From positions 16,369,537 to 16,433,536 of the forward strand of contig NC_134107.1 of the NCBI RefSeq assembly GCF_040939455.1: a DNA stretch of 64,000 bases, read 5' to 3'. The translations under genes were made by a program, and so were the position numbers. Shown here piece by piece: positions 1 to 12,289 of the stretch; within the stretch, counting starts at the first letter, position 1; each line of letters begins with the position of its first letter. The stretch is from Microcebus murinus. Taxonomy: Eukaryota; Chordata; Mammalia; Primates; Cheirogaleidae. The notes below the pieces were generated by a model. The model was not told where the DNA came from. It ran no database searches and saw only the letters and a list, made by a program, of their open reading frames with translations.

Positions 1-2100
1 GAGTAAGCATTGCCCTAAAATTTAGCTTAGCAGCAGAAAATGAAGTCATTACCAAAGCACCCATTTTGTAATCGTTTTTTTTTTCTTGTTAACAATGATA
101 ACAAAGATCTAGAATTATTGTTACATAAGGATGAAGGAGAGAGAAAAGGGCTTTTCTTTGTTCCTCTGTTGCATGTTACTGACAAGGAAGCTGAGGCTTG
201 GCGAGGAGAAGTGGTTTCTGAACATCTCACGCTCAGGAAGGGGCTGAGCAGACTTCGTGCTGTAGTCCACCTCGAACACCACCTCACAGACCACGGCTGC
301 TCTGGCTGGCAGCCACAACCTATTTTGTGTTTGTGAGTTACCTGCTTAGTTTGCTTCTCTCTGAATGTGTCTGATAGAGTCATGCTTCAGCCTTATAAAC
401 ACACGGCTGATTCTCTGTTCAGATAATGGTCACTTTCCATCTGAATGATATGTAGACTTGGCTAAAGCTGGAGAGAAAGTCATTTCAGGAGCCAGTATAT
501 TGGCTTTCAAGTTAATTGCAGCAACTATTCTCTTTAGGTCCCTAGTTGGCTGCTCTTCACATTTCTTCTGTTCAATTCCAAGCATCCCTTAAGTCAATAA
601 TAGTGTTTCCCATAGGGGATATGATGGTGTCCTAGGGGGATCTCACAGCTGAGCTCCTTCTAGGTATTGCCTTCAGCTGAAGGAGGCCAACTACCCCCAA
701 GTTATGGCCCTTTCCCCAGCTAACTGGCGTCCCCCAACACTGGTCACTGAGGGTTATAAAGGCCTGGTCCTCTTGTCCTGTTTCCTTGAGACAGCTGCTA
801 AGGGCCATCTCAGCTCCCGGACTCCCCAAAGGATTGGCTGAGGCCTTTGTTGAGGCTGCGTTGCAGCCCAACTTTTCCCTCTGTCTGATGCCACTGCTGT
901 CTCTACCTCATGAGCACTGTTTCCAAGAGTACTCCCTGGAGAGCCACCTGCATACGGATCTCAATCTCAGAATCTATTTCTTAGTGAATCTGATCTAATA
1001 GATCTCACTCCCTCCCAATTCTATGAGAATTTCTGATATGGCCAAATAATATTGTTTTACCTTCTTCAGGGTTGTGACTTAATGTTGCTAACAAAATCAG
1101 ACATAAAATCCTAAATCTACAGACTTGTTTCTTGGAGTAAGCAGGAAACAGTGGCCCTGAGGTTCATGTGCACAAAATGCACATTTCCTAGAGAAGTGAA
1201 GAGCCCGAGAGACCACCACCTCCTCGAATATTTCCTGAGGGTTTCCCATGTGCTGTGAGCTCACCTGGCCATTGCCACATGTGTTGTTTCTCACAGTCAC
1301 CTTGTTAACATTTATTATCTTAGCTTTATAATTGATAGAACTAAGGGCCAAAGATGGGAAGTGACTTACGGAAGATCCAACAGCTGGAGAGAAGTGTCAC
1401 CATTTTCTACTTAATGATAACCTGTGACTTGTGAATCAAATTTCCCACTTTACAGATGATAAAACTGAGGCTCAGATATCCAACTACTAAGTGGCAGAAC
1501 CACGATTCTAATCCACTCTTTTGCTGGCTTTTCGACTCTATCTTGATCTACCATCTTTCTATTTTTCATAAGAGGAAACTGAGACAAAAAACCACCCTTA
1601 AATGGTTCTTCTCATGTCAATGGCTAGAGTGGCAGCACTGAGACTAGACTCCAGATTTTCCATCTCCCACTCCATGCCATCAGCTAGCTCTCCTGTTCAG
1701 CATGCTTGGAATCCGTAGGACTCCAGCTGCCTTTTCCGAATACAGTCGGTGCAATGGCATTCTCACTTTGATTGCAAAACTCCTCACCAAATATAAAGCT
1801 GAAAATGTAGGCCACCTGTCCATGTGATTGTATTTCATAACAGAGCCCAAAATAGCTCTCAGCTTGCTTGGCCTGTATATAACGTTTTAAAAGCTCATAC
1901 TCAAATTCACTCACTTCTTGGATTAATGTTAAGATTATGGTTTTCCAGGCTTCTTTCTCTCACGTTCTATCTCACCCAGCAGGGAGTAGATTATGCTTGT
2001 CTACATTATTTCCTGTGTGAATTCCTGAGCTCTTATTTTCAAAGATGAATTGCATGGCCTTATGCTCTCTGCTGTACCTGCAGAATTCATTTTGGAAGGC
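1..2100. other. Intergenic, no gene recognised
   Basis: Several short open frames occur on both strands, but none shows a recognisable domain and they overlap each other antisense, so I do not call genes. The stretch near 1270-1500 has weak MIR-like text (a 'cagatgataaaactgaggctcag' type motif near 1455), suggesting a decayed SINE. Nothing else is identified. Confidence 0.5.
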
Positions 2101-2104
2101 CAGA

Positions 2105-2320
2105 GAGTGAAGTGATTAAGGTACAGCCTCTAGAGCCAGGCCACGGGGTAAGGTGTACCCTTGTGCAAGGCATGGAATCTTTGTCTTAATTTCCTCTTAT
2201 GTGAAATGGGCACAAAATCATACCTATTTTCTGGGACTGTTATGAGGACGAAACAACATAATTCATGCCAGTGTTTAGCTCAATTCTGGACACAGAGGGA
2301 GTGCACAAATAGGATAATTA
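2105..2320 (+). repeat. MIR-like SINE remnant
   Basis: The order of motifs follows the MIR core: 'gagccaggc', then 'cttaatttcctcttatgtgaa' and 'actgttatgaggacgaaac', then 'tttagctcaattctgg'. The copy is diverged and lacks clear target duplications. The call rests on remembered consensus only. Confidence 0.5.
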
Positions 2321-3530
2321 AAACCAAAAATATAAAGTCACCACCACATAGCATGATCAACTTTTCCTGGTTTGACTGGGAACTTCTGTTTTAGCACAAA
2401 AAATCCCAAAGTCCCAAATCCCAGGAAATCTTCATTACCGGACAAATCAGAATAGTTGGCTACTCTATTCACCATCAACGAAACAAACAAAAGGTTCTGA
2501 GTTATTCATTTATTCCAGAAGTATTTATTTACAACTAATCCATTCCAGGCACTTTCATGGTATTTTAAAGTTAAATATTATAAAAATATGTCCTCAAGCT
2601 AATGAGAGAGAATTATGAAAATGGGCAAATAATGTAAGGGCTATCCTGAAAATGGACATGAAATACTCAAAAATTCTACCTCTGAGGTGCATTACTCCCA
2701 GAGGGACATATTGCAGGAATTTCGTGGATTACACACTCCTGTTTAATATTGGATTTTTTTCCCCCAAGCACTAATGCTATGGGAATTTAAAAGGGTTACA
2801 CAGGAAAAAGCATTTCTATAAGCAGGCAAGTTAAACAGCTTGCTGGTATTTTGCTACAAGACATCTCAGCATCTTTCATAGGCTAATGAACCCTTGACTC
2901 TCCAGGATGGGGATTTTTTTTAAGTATTGTTTCCAAATTTTTAAAATTTTGGGGCAACATAGAATTATTTTTGGCACTGCTGTAATGGTACCAGTGTTCT
3001 ACAGGGCTTTGACAGAAAGAAAATCTAAGTGGTATCTGGCATTGGACACAGAAAGCTGAGAGTAGGGAGGAAAGTGCCAAGGCCCAGCTCCTCATGAGCA
3101 GAGCAGCCACGCTTCAGTCACAATAGCCAGAGCTGTGGTTCTCAGCCTGTTGTGGTTCATGAACCTCCTTTCAGAATTTGATGAACACATGAATGCACAG
3201 AGGATAAAAGGCCTCAATCCAGAGGCTTGAGCTTTGCAGAGCATGCTGGAGAGATGCGAAGGATTCTTGGCAATTGAAAAATTTTGTTCTCTAAGTGAAT
3301 TTTGAGCCATCATATCAGCATATAAGGAAAAAGTCTAAAAAGACTGAAACAGATTCTGATACAACAAAGAAATAAAGTGTGGCCTAGCATGGGATGATAG
3401 TGTAGAATGCATAAAAGCAGTACTTAGACAAAATAATATAAATGACTTTCACATATTGAGTGCTTACTGTTGTGTGCATTATCTTACTTAGGACATAGTT
3501 TATTATGGTTGGTTTAGGCTGTGCCTTCTG
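2321..3530. other. Intergenic, nothing recognised
   Basis: AT-rich non-coding sequence. Near 3131 'gctgtggttctcagcctg' resembles the end of a MER5-like hAT element, but no matching second end was found. No supported coding frame. Confidence 0.4.
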
Positions 3531-3534
3531 AAAG

Positions 3535-3760
3535 CAGAGTTCTCAGCTTTGAATAGTGTTTTCACCATTTACTGGTAATGCAACCTTTAGGAAATGACTA
3601 AAATCTGTAAGTCTTATAATCCTCATCTATAAAGTAGCAATCATAATACAGTAGTATCTCTTTCATAAGGCTGGTAGAGGCTGGATGACATAATCATTCC
3701 CGCCTAGTTCCTAACTCAGAGTAAAGCTCAGTAAATATTAGATAAGAGTATTCATATTAT
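3535..3760 (+). repeat. MIR-like SINE remnant
   Basis: Text runs in MIR order: 'cctcatctataaagtagcaat' near 3632, 'ggatgacataat' near 3682, and 'agtaaagctcagtaaatatta' near 3720. Diverged; assigned from recalled consensus. Confidence 0.5.
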
Positions 3761-4231
3761 TATTAGGTGGGCATTATTATTATTATCATTTCCCATTTCA
3801 CAGAAGAGGTAACTGAGAACTGGAATGATCTGTAGCAGCTTCATCCTATCAACCACATTGGCTTCAGAGATAACCATAGCCATTAGTGAGGAGGAACTGG
3901 AAAGCAGTGTCAGATTTTCAGCCTGTTTTTTCTCTCAGAAGAAATATATCAATAAAATCATGTCTTTGGTATCTTCCTAAATTATTTTTGTCTGAGTCAC
4001 CACTTGTCTAAGTGAGTGAATATTTATATCTCTGTGAATCACATATTTGTCTATGTGAATCGTACCCAGACTTGTGTGGGTTCTTTCCTCGGGTCATACG
4101 TGTTTTACGTGTGTCCCTACATCTTGGTGACTCTCAGAGATGTTCTTAACAAGACATATTTAACCTTAGGATGCTCTCTTCTGATTTAGGAGGCACTGTT
4201 GTATCTCTAGGACCTGCTGCTGAAGTCATTT

Positions 4232-4294
4232 ATTACAGGTTTAAACTCCTTTTGATCTTTCCCTTCTCCAGCCCACAAAGCAGAAGCAAAAGGC

Positions 4295-4339
<45 letters not shown>

Positions 4340-4420
4340 AAGAGAGAGAGAAGCCACTGAAGCATAAACATTCTGTTGACTAATTTTAAAATCAGAAGTA
4401 AATATCTTTATTTATTTTTT
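4232..4420 (+). repeat. GA-rich local duplication, copy A
   Basis: A segment running from an 'acaggtt' motif through 'cagaagcaa', a long GA tract (about 4297-4353), a 'cactgaagca-aaacatt' motif and a TTTATTTATTTT tail. The same motif order recurs at 4883-5050 (copy B). An L1 fragment lies between the copies. Function unknown; it looks like an interspersed element or a segmental duplication split by L1. Confidence 0.55.
4297..4353 (+). repeat. (GA)n microsatellite
   Basis: Nearly pure GA/GAAA dinucleotide run inside copy A of the local duplication. It creates a spurious Arg/Glu-rich open frame on the plus strand (4171-4383), which I do not regard as a gene. Confidence 0.85.
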
Positions 4421-4880
4421 CTTTTTTTTAATTGTGATAAGAACATTTAACATGAGATCGCCCTCTTAACAAATGTATAAGCACACAAGACAGTATTGCT
4501 AATTACAGTTACAATGTTGCACAGCAGATCTCTAGAACTTATTCCTATTGCGTAACCGAATCTTTATATCTGTAGAACAACTCCTCACTTCCCCCTCCCC
4601 CCAACCTCTAGCAACCACCAGTCACTGTCTGCTTCTATGAGTTTGGCTATTTTAGCTACCTTATACATGGGAAATCAAGCAGTGTTTTTCTATGTATAAT
4701 TGAAAAGACCTTTACAAGTATAAAGTAAAACAGAAGAGTCCTTTAGGATAAGAACGGTATGTTTGAATGTGTTACTTTTTCTTCTGTGGCTGGCTTGTTT
4801 CACTTAGCATAATGTCCTCTAGGTTCATTCATGTTGTTGCATGTGCCAGGATTTTCTTCTTTTTAAAGGCTGATAACATT
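4421..4880 (-). mobile_element. L1 3' fragment (old)
   Basis: The plus strand reads as the reverse complement of the 3' end of a mammalian L1: 'acatttaacatgagat', 'cagcagatctctagaactt', 'gcaaccaccagtcactgtctg', 'tcacttagcataatgtcc'. It is truncated and diverged. It separates the two GA-rich duplication copies. Confidence 0.65.
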
Positions 4881-4882
4881 CC

Positions 4883-5050
4883 TCACAGGTTCAGCTTCAT
4901 CTGATGTCTCCTCTGTCCGGCCTACACGACAGAAGCAAGAGAGAGAGAAAGACAGAGGGAGAAGGAGAAGACAGAGAGAGAGGGAAAAGAGTCACTGAAA
5001 TGCAAACATTTTTAAGCCAGAAATGATTATTTTTATTTATTTTTAAATAA
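4883..5050 (+). repeat. GA-rich local duplication, copy B
   Basis: Second copy of the segment at 4232-4420: 'acaggtt', 'cagaagcaagagagagag', 'gtcactgaaatgcaaacatt', 'agaaatgatta' and a TTTATTTATTTTT tail. The GA tract is shorter and more interrupted than in copy A. The AT-rich stretch after it (5051-5499) shows nothing recognisable. Confidence 0.55.
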
Positions 5051-5499
5051 AACAGAAATGTTGAAGTATTTGTTCCCTAAACTCCCCGTCTGCTGGGCTG
5101 GGGATGGGCAGTAGCTGCATTTTTTCTACCTAAACTCACAGCCCTGCCAGGCTTCCCTTCTCCTGTGGCTTCCTCTTGCTGTGTGAAAAAGTGATTTCTA
5201 TATAAATATAATAAAGTTATTTTTATGGAAGTGGTTATATAACTATTTGAACTTCTTTATATCACATATAAATTTACCCAGATTGCAACCAAAATATCAC
5301 CTATTGGTATATGATTTAAATTATAGGGTAAATATTTTTAACTTTTGGTTTTTTATTATAAGAAATATTAATCATGAAATGGAAATTTAACTGTGAATTT
5401 CTCATGTTTTTGAACTGTTTGTGCACTTTAGATGTGTTAGCTATAGTTGAAGGCAATTGATACCTGTAATGAGGTCAAATTCATAACTCTAGGCAATAA

Positions 5500-6180
5500 T
5501 AATAGGTTTTTTTAAAATCATATTTTTAAATGACAAATAACAATTGTGTGTGTATATATGGGGCACAATGCAATGTTTTGATATGTGTTTACAATATGGA
5601 ATGATTAACTTAGACTAGTTAACAAATCCAGCACCTCATATACTTATCCTTTTTTGTGGTAAAAACAATTAAAATCCATTCTTTTAGCAATTTTAAGATA
5701 CACAATGCATTGTTATTTATTGCCACCATTATGTACAATAGATCACTAAAGTGTATTCCTCCAGCCTAACTGAAACTTTGTACCCTTTGATAATAACTCC
5801 CCTTTCCCTATCCACTTCTCTCCCCACTGGACTATGGTAACCATCATTCTACTCTCTACTTTTATGAATTCTACTTTTTTTACATTCCACGTGTAAGTGA
5901 AAGCATGTGATGTTTGTCTTTCTGTGCCTGGCTTAGTTCGTTTTGCATAATGTGCTCCAGGTTTATCCAGGTTGTCACAAATGACCGGATTTCCCCCTTT
6001 CAGTGGCTGACTAGTATTCCATTGTGTATAGCATCATCAAGAAGGACAAATGATAGCACATGTTGGGAGGGTGTGGAGAAAATGGACCCTTTGTGCATCG
6101 TTGGTGGAAATGTAACTTCATATAACCATTATGTTAAACAGTATGGAGGTTCCTCAGAAAGCTAAAAATACAATCACCAT
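5500..6180. mobile_element. L1 fragments in two orientations
   Basis: 5500-6030 reads as antisense L1 3' region ('cttagttcgttttgcataatg', 'ctccaggtttatcc', 'agtattccattgtgtata'). 6045-6180 switches to sense L1 ORF2 3' text ('gatagcacatgttgggaggg', 'ggtggaaatgtaacttc', 'cagtatggaggttcctcag'). The orientation change suggests either an inversion during insertion or two independent fragments. The end abuts the OR pseudogene at 6211. Confidence 0.6.
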
Positions 6181-6210
6181 ATAATAATAGGTTTTTGACT
6201 GTATATTTAT

Positions 6211-6581
6211 TTACCATGCTTTGAGAACTGCACTTGTGAGTTAGTTATCCTTCCGATGAGTTTCAATGACTGTCACACCATTTTGAATATCATGATCATG
6301 TACCTGTTTATATTCATTGATTTCCTCGTTCTTCTCCCAGGTGGATAATGTCAGAAGGACTGGCATGTGCTTCCCACCTCATTGCAGTGTCTGTCTTCTG
6401 TGGGACCATGATTTTTATGTCCTTACATCTCTGATTTGATGCTTCTATGAACACAGACAAAATTACATTTATATATTCTGCCATGGTCATCCCTAGTCTG
6501 AACCTTCTGGTCCATAGTCTAAAGAAGAAAGAAGTCAAAATACCCTTAGGAAAGTTCTTGGGAAAGCAAAATTTCAATTGA
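6211..6581 (+). pseudogene. Olfactory receptor pseudogene, OR5B-like, C-terminal third only
   Basis: On the plus strand the sequence decays from an OR5B-type receptor. 'LPCFENCTCELVI' corresponds to the extracellular-loop-2 end and TM5 start, 'MYLFIFI' to TM5. After a frame disruption and in-frame stops near 6345, 'ACASHLIAVSVFCGTMIFM' corresponds to TM6. After another stop near 6430, 'SAMVIPSLNLLVHSL' and 'KKEVK' correspond to TM7 and the C-terminal tail, with a terminal TGA at 6579-6581. About two thirds of the gene, TM1-TM4, is missing 5', where L1 sequence abuts. It has the same orientation as three of the four intact receptors, so it is a dead member of this cluster. The match is by conserved motif order; several stops and at least one frameshift exclude a functional product. 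Confidence 0.8.
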
Positions 6582-7740
6582 GGTTGGAGCTTTCTCAGCA
6601 TGTAGAAACCAGAATACACTTCGTTCTACTTTTCCAGATCTGTGGTATGCAATGGCATGTCCTTCATGACTCACACACCATTTACTTTTTTAAGAGCAAG
6701 GGAAAGCAGGAGGTCACATTTGCCAAGCATTGACTCTAGCAAGGCATAACTTTTGATGCTTTATATTTTTCGTTTTATTTAATTTTCATAAACTCTGCAT
6801 AAAGTTTATCCTATAATTCCTATTATTTAAATGTGGAAGCTAAAATTTAAAGAGACCAAAAGACTTGATAAACAGCTGATAGGGGCAGATCTAGTATCCA
6901 AACTTGTTGTCTGTCTGCCTGACCTCAAAATTCATGTTCTGTGAAAACTGTATTCTTCCATTTTTTTCTGAATAGTCATTGCCAGCGTAAGCTCCTTGAG
7001 GTGCAAGAACAGCCCAATTCATCTCTCCATCTCTAGCATCTAGCTGAAAGAAGAAGATGATCAGTAAGTGTTGGAATGAATGCATGCAGTCACATACTAG
7101 TCTGGACAACATCAGTTCTCAGTTTAAGTGTTTTGGAGCATTTGCTCTGCCTTTCTGTTAATGTCTGCTGAGGCATATATCTGTGGCTTTTTCTGATGAC
7201 ATATTTCTGTAGTGTAAACAAATCCTAAATTTAGAAAAATGCCTGAGAGATGAAGGAAACCCCACTGAAATTTGCAATTGCCTCTTTCTTTTTCTGGACA
7301 GCATTGATAAGCTTCATTCAATGGAATACCCTGTCTAAATGAGTGGATCCCATGTTGAAATATTTTGTTAATGACCACTGTCTGATTTATCTTGGGCTGA
7401 CTTAGTTTCGTTGGAGGGAAAAAAATGGTTGTTTCTTCTCCTTTTTCTGTCATTTAAACTGCATTCTATAATTCATTTTACCTATTTTTGTTTTTGAAAG
7501 AAATGCTTTTTACTCACAGAATTATATGGTGCAGGAGTGCATGTATTTATTGTACAAAAGTATGCTGTGGGTAACTTCTGGTGGTAAATGTCACCACTGA
7601 GTGTTTACATTTCATATGCTAGGCAGGGGAATGACAATTCAGAGATGAAGCTAATCTAGCAGACTTGGGATGATACAATCTTATTCAGAGGCCTCCACTT
7701 TATGGGGATGAAGAACACAGGTTCATAAAGTTCAGGTAGA
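6582..7740. other. Intergenic, nothing recognised
   Basis: Non-coding sequence with short frames only (for example 6891-7112 and 7124-7453 on the minus strand) that lack domain signatures, compositional support or a conserved start context. Confidence 0.4.
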
Positions 7741-8020
7741 GGCCAGGCACAGCGGCTCATGCCTGCAATCCCAGTGCTTTGGGAAGCTGAGGTGGGAGGA
7801 TCACTTGAGCCCAGGAGTTTGAGACCAGCCTAGGCAACATAGAGAGACCCCATTTCTACAAAACAAAAATTTTAAAATAGCCAAGCATGGTAGTGCATAC
7901 CTGTAGTCCCAGCTACTTTGAAGGTTGAGGTGAGAGAATTGCTTGAGCCCAGGAGTTCAAGATTATAATGAGCTATGATTAGGCCATTGCACACCAGCCT
8001 GGTTAAGAATGCAAGACTCC
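7741..8020 (+). mobile_element. Alu SINE (old, J-like)
   Basis: Dimeric 7SL-derived SINE. It begins 'ggccaggcacagcggctcat', contains 'gaccagcctaggcaacatag', a mid A-rich linker, 'cctgtagtcccagctac' and right-arm text ending near 'agactccaaaaaaa'. Many mismatches indicate an old insertion. It places the DNA in a primate. Confidence 0.9.
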
Positions 8021-8389
8021 AAAAAAATTTCTTTTAAAGTCTTGGTTGGTTAGACTCCATAGTTCATGGCAGTCTATGTTCATTGATCTCAGCCCCTCTA
8101 CCCTATTATTTAACCACATTTCTCCTTTAATATTATCCCTAATCCTTCCTCCATTTCCTCTGTTGCAAAGGCACTAGCTCTAATACATTTAAATATATGT
8201 GTTTCCTTGAAAATGATAGTGTTATTTTACAAGTATGCTTTCAATTTACTTAAATGATATGCTCTAGATCTTATTCTTTTTCAGTTTTTTTACTCAGCAG
8301 TTTGCTTTGGGCATCTAGCCATGTGCTCTATATAATTCTAGTTAATTTTTTCAGACTCCCATTTAAAATTTCATATTTTAAAAATAACA

Positions 8390-9240
8390 GATTTATTGAT
8401 CTATGACTTATATACCATAAAATTCATGCTTTAAAGTATAAAATTCATGGGTTTTTATATTTACAGAATTATGCGATCATCACTACTATCTAATTTTATG
8501 ATATTTTTATTAATATTACCTGAAAAAGAAACCCAATGGCAGTCACTTCTCATTCTCCTCTCTTCCAATCCCTTGGAAACCAGAAATCTACTTTCTGTGT
8601 CCATGTTATTAGCATGTGCTGGTATTTCATTCTTTTAATAGCTGAATAATATTCAATTCCATGGGTATTCCACATTTTGGCTTGGGCTTTTCTACTTGGG
8701 GCTATTATGCTTCTATGAACATTTGTGTACAAATTTTGTTTTGGACATATATTTTGATTCTTTTGGGTATATATTTAGGGGTGGAATTACTGGGTCATAT
8801 GGTAACTTTATTCTTATCGTTTGAGAAGGTATTTTACAACACTATTAAAAATCCCTACCAGAAATGAATGAGGGTCCAATATCTACAAATCCTCACCAAT
8901 GTTTGTTGTTGTTTATCTTTTTGACTTTAACCATCCTAGTAAATGTGAAGTGACATTTCATTATGGTAAGCTTTGACATCAGGAAATTTGAGTCCTCCAA
9001 CTTTTTATTTTTCAATATTGTTTTGGCTGTTATGGATTCCTTGTATTTCTTACAGATCTTAGAATTAGCTTGTCAATTTCTTTAAAAAAAAACAGTTGAG
9101 ATTTTGCAAGGGATTGTGTTGAATCTGCAGATAGATTTGGGGGATATTTACAAGTCTGCCTTAACTGTTTCTTCCTGATTATACAGGGTCTCCTGATCAG
9201 CCAGAGATAGGAAATTAAAGAGTTCTTAGGTCTTCCCTGG
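8390..9240 (-). mobile_element. L1 fragment (old, L1M-like), minus strand
   Basis: Plus-strand text matches antisense L1: 'ataccataaaattcatgc', 'ttggaaaccagaaatctac', 'ctgaataatattcaattcc', 'aggggtggaattactgggtc', 'tttgactttaaccatcc'. From about 8965 it jumps to another ORF2 antisense region ('atcaggaaatttgagtcctcc', 'tgttttggctgttatgg'), so part of ORF2 is deleted. The open frames inside it are by-products of the element. 8021-8389 before it shows nothing clear. Confidence 0.65.
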
Positions 9241-9593
9241 ACATGAGCCCAGTCCTGCATATGTGCACAGACTTCTGAACAACACTTATCTCCCTCCTAT
9301 TTTTTCCAACCCCAGTACTGCCATCATGATAGAGCCTTTTCTGGATGTATTAGTGGGGACTCTCCAGAGAAACAGTTAAGTCTCTTGACCTGCTGTCTGC
9401 AAGATGCAGTTGCAGGAGAGCCAGTGGTGTGTGATTCAGAGGCCTGAGAGCCAGAAAGCTGATGGTTTAGATTCGAATGTGAGTCTGATGGCCTGAGAGC
9501 CGAGAGAGCCCAGGGAAGGGAAAAATTAATTTCTCAGCTCAAGCTGTCAGATTTGACCTTTCTCCACCTTTTGTCCCATTTAGGTCCTTAAAG

Positions 9594-12289
9594 CTGTGGT
9601 CCCCAGCCCTCAGGCTGAGGACCAGTACTGGTCCGTGGTCTGTTAGAAACTGAGGTACACAGCAGGAGGTGAAAGGTGGGTGAGCAAGTGAGCAGAGCTT
9701 CATCTGTATGTGTAGCCACTCCCTGTGGCTCGCATCATTGCCTGAGCTCCATCTCCTGTCAGATCATTGGCGGCACCAGATTCTCCCAGAAGCACAAACC
9801 CTACAGTAAACTGTGCATGCAAGGCATCTAGGTTGCGTGCTCCTCATGAGGATCTAATGCCTGATGATCTGATGTGGAGCAGGTGTGGTGATGCTAGCAC
9901 TGGGGAGTGGTTGCAAATACAGATTATCATCAGCAGAGAGGTTTGACTGAACGGAGACCATAATAAATCAATTGCTTACAGAGTCATGTCAAAACCCTAT
10001 CAGTGAGTGGCAAGTGAGCTGCATCTGGTGGCAAGTTTTATAGTGGCAATTGAGTTGATGTACTTCAATTGTACAGCTGCATCTGGTGGTAGGCTTGAAG
10101 TCAGAATCCAGCACTTGTTTTAGTACATGCGTGGGCAGCGCATTATTTTATTTACCACTTCTGTCCAAGCCTCTTTCCTGCACTGCACACTTGTCTCAGT
10201 CACAGTTTTGGTAAGCCCACAAGCTAACTCTAGCAAAAATGAGTAAAAAGCAAATGTCGCTGGAAAGCTTCTTTGAAAAAAGGGAAAGACCCAATGAAGA
10301 GACAGCAGAAGACTCTAAGACTGCCAACAAAATGAAAGCTGCATTGAAAAGAAAATACCAAGAGTCATACTTAAATTGTGGTTTCATTGCAACAGGAGAT
10401 TCACATTCTCCAAGCCCACTTTGTATAATATGTAGCGACCAGCTGTCCAAAGAAGGCATGCAACCTTCAAAATCACTTCGCCACATGGAGAACAAGCACC
10501 TCACATTAAAAGATAAGCCTTCAGAGTTTTTCAAAAGAAACAAACATGAAGATGAAGAACAGAAGCAATTATTGCAGGCCACTACTTCCTCAAATATGTC
10601 TGCACTAAGAGCATCATTTTTAGCAGCTAACCACATTGCCAAAGCTTCAATACCCTTTACTATTGGTGAAGAGTTGTTCCTGCCTGCTGCTTAGGACATT
10701 TACCATGAACTTTCAGGAGCAGCTGCAGTTCAAAAGGTGGCACGTGTTCCTCTTTCAGCTAGCATTGCAACTAGATGAATTGATGAAATAGCAGAGGATA
10801 TTAAGGCATAATTGTTAAAGAGGGTTAACCTGAATGTCAATGGTATGCAATTCAGGTTGATAAGTCTACTAATGTTGGCAAAAAAGCTTGGTTTTGTGCA
10901 CTATATTTTTCAGGAGGATGTGCATGAGGATATCTTATGTGCCCTTTTGTTGCCAACCAACACCACAGCTGCAGAACTAGTCAAGTCTTTGAATGATAAC
11001 ATATTAGGAAAAATGAATTGGTCATTTTATTTCAGTATATCCACAGAGGAAGTGGCTGCCATGACTGGAAGGCTTTTTGGTTTCACTATTCAGGTCAAGG
11101 AGGCTGCTTCTGAATGTGGGTCTACACACTGTGTCATCCCTAGAGAAATGCTGGCTAGCCAAAAAATGTCACCTGAACTAAACACCATTTTGCAAGATGT
11201 GATTAAAATTATCAACCACATTAAAGTACATGCCTTTAACTCACATCTCTTCACACAGCTCTGTGAGGAGATGGACACAGAGCACACATATCTTCTCTTA
11301 CACATGGAAGTGAGATGGCTTTCTAAAGGTAGATCACTGGGCAGAATTTTTGCATTATGAGAGCTGCTCCAGATATTTCCTTTAGAGAAAAGAATAAGTG
11401 ATGTGTCACCACTGGCAGCACATTTAAGTGACACAGAATGGGTCACAAAACTTGCTTACTTGTGTGACATATTCAACCTGCTCAACAAACTGAAACTGTC
11501 ACTTCAGGGCAGAATGACAATAGTGTTCAAGTCAGCAGATAAAGTGGGTGTAGTGAAAGCCAAACTAGAATTATGGGGGTGACAAGTGAACGTTGGGATT
11601 TTTGACACGTTTCAAATGTTAGCAGAAATTTTGAAGGAGACTGAGCCAAGGCCTGCTTTCTCCTAGTTTATGCATGATCACCTATCTCAGCTTTCAAAAG
11701 AGTTTGAGCATTACTTCCCAACCACAAAGACCCCCGAACTGGGAAGGAATGGATCCAGACCTATTTGTGAATGCCCCAGATGAATCGATTTTGTCTGCAC
11801 TAGAAGAGGATCAACTGCTTGAGATCTCAAATGATGGTGGCCTTAAAAGTGTGTTTGAGACAACTTCAGATCTTCATATGTTCTGGATTAAAGTCAGGAT
11901 GAAATATTCTGAGATTGGCACAGAAGCACTGAAAAGCCTGCTTCCATTTCCAACACCCTATCTTTGTGAAGCAGGATTTTCTGCAGTGACAGCAACCAAG
12001 ACGAGATTATAGACATAAGCAACACACTTCAGGTGTCACTGTCCCTCATCACCCCCAGATGGGACCATCTAGTTGCAGGAAAACAAGCTCAGGGCTCCCA
12101 CTGATTATGTGTTATGGTGAGTTGTATAATTATTTCATTATATTTTACAATGTAATAATAATAGAAATAAAGTGCACAATAAATTTCATGCCCTTGAATC
12201 ACCCCAAAACCATCCCCCCTCCCACAGCCCATGGAAAAATTGTCTTACATGAAACGTGTCCCTGGTGCCAAAAAGTTTGGGGACCACTG
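9594..12289 (+). mobile_element. Full-length Charlie3-like hAT DNA transposon
   Basis: A 2696-bp element with terminal inverted repeats (CTGTGGTCCCCA at the left end, TGGGGACCACTG at the right end, one mismatch) and a perfect 8-bp target-site duplication CCTTAAAG at 9586-9593 and 12290-12297. That length of duplication is diagnostic of hAT transposition. The sub-terminal sequences resemble MER1-type elements, the non-autonomous relatives of Charlie3. Inside is a decayed transposase (10239-12012). It is inserted in an ERV-L LTR, so it is younger than that provirus. Immobile now because the transposase is broken. Confidence 0.88.
10239..12012 (+). pseudogene. hAT (Charlie-type) transposase, degraded
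   Basis: The transposase of the surrounding DNA transposon, an enzyme that cuts and pastes the element at its inverted repeats. The first open part (10239-10694, ATG start, 'MSKKQMSLESFF') has a BED-like zinc-finger pattern 'CIICSDQL...SLRHMENKH' at about residues 65-90, followed by 'SEFFKR'. In-frame stops follow (TAG at 10692-10694, then a TGA and a TAA). Reading resumes 10812-11360 and continues past a TGA to about 11583. After frameshifts near 11590-11740 the C-terminal frame ends at 12012 with 'YLCEAGFSAV', typical of the hAT dimerisation region. Several stops probably come from CpG decay. Domesticated relatives of this family exist in mammals, but the stops exclude that here. Confidence 0.85.

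Noticed and set aside
10196..10642. Long minus-strand open frame opposite the hAT transposase
   Set aside because: It is the antisense shadow of the conserved transposase frame; the sense frame carries the zinc-finger and hAT motifs.
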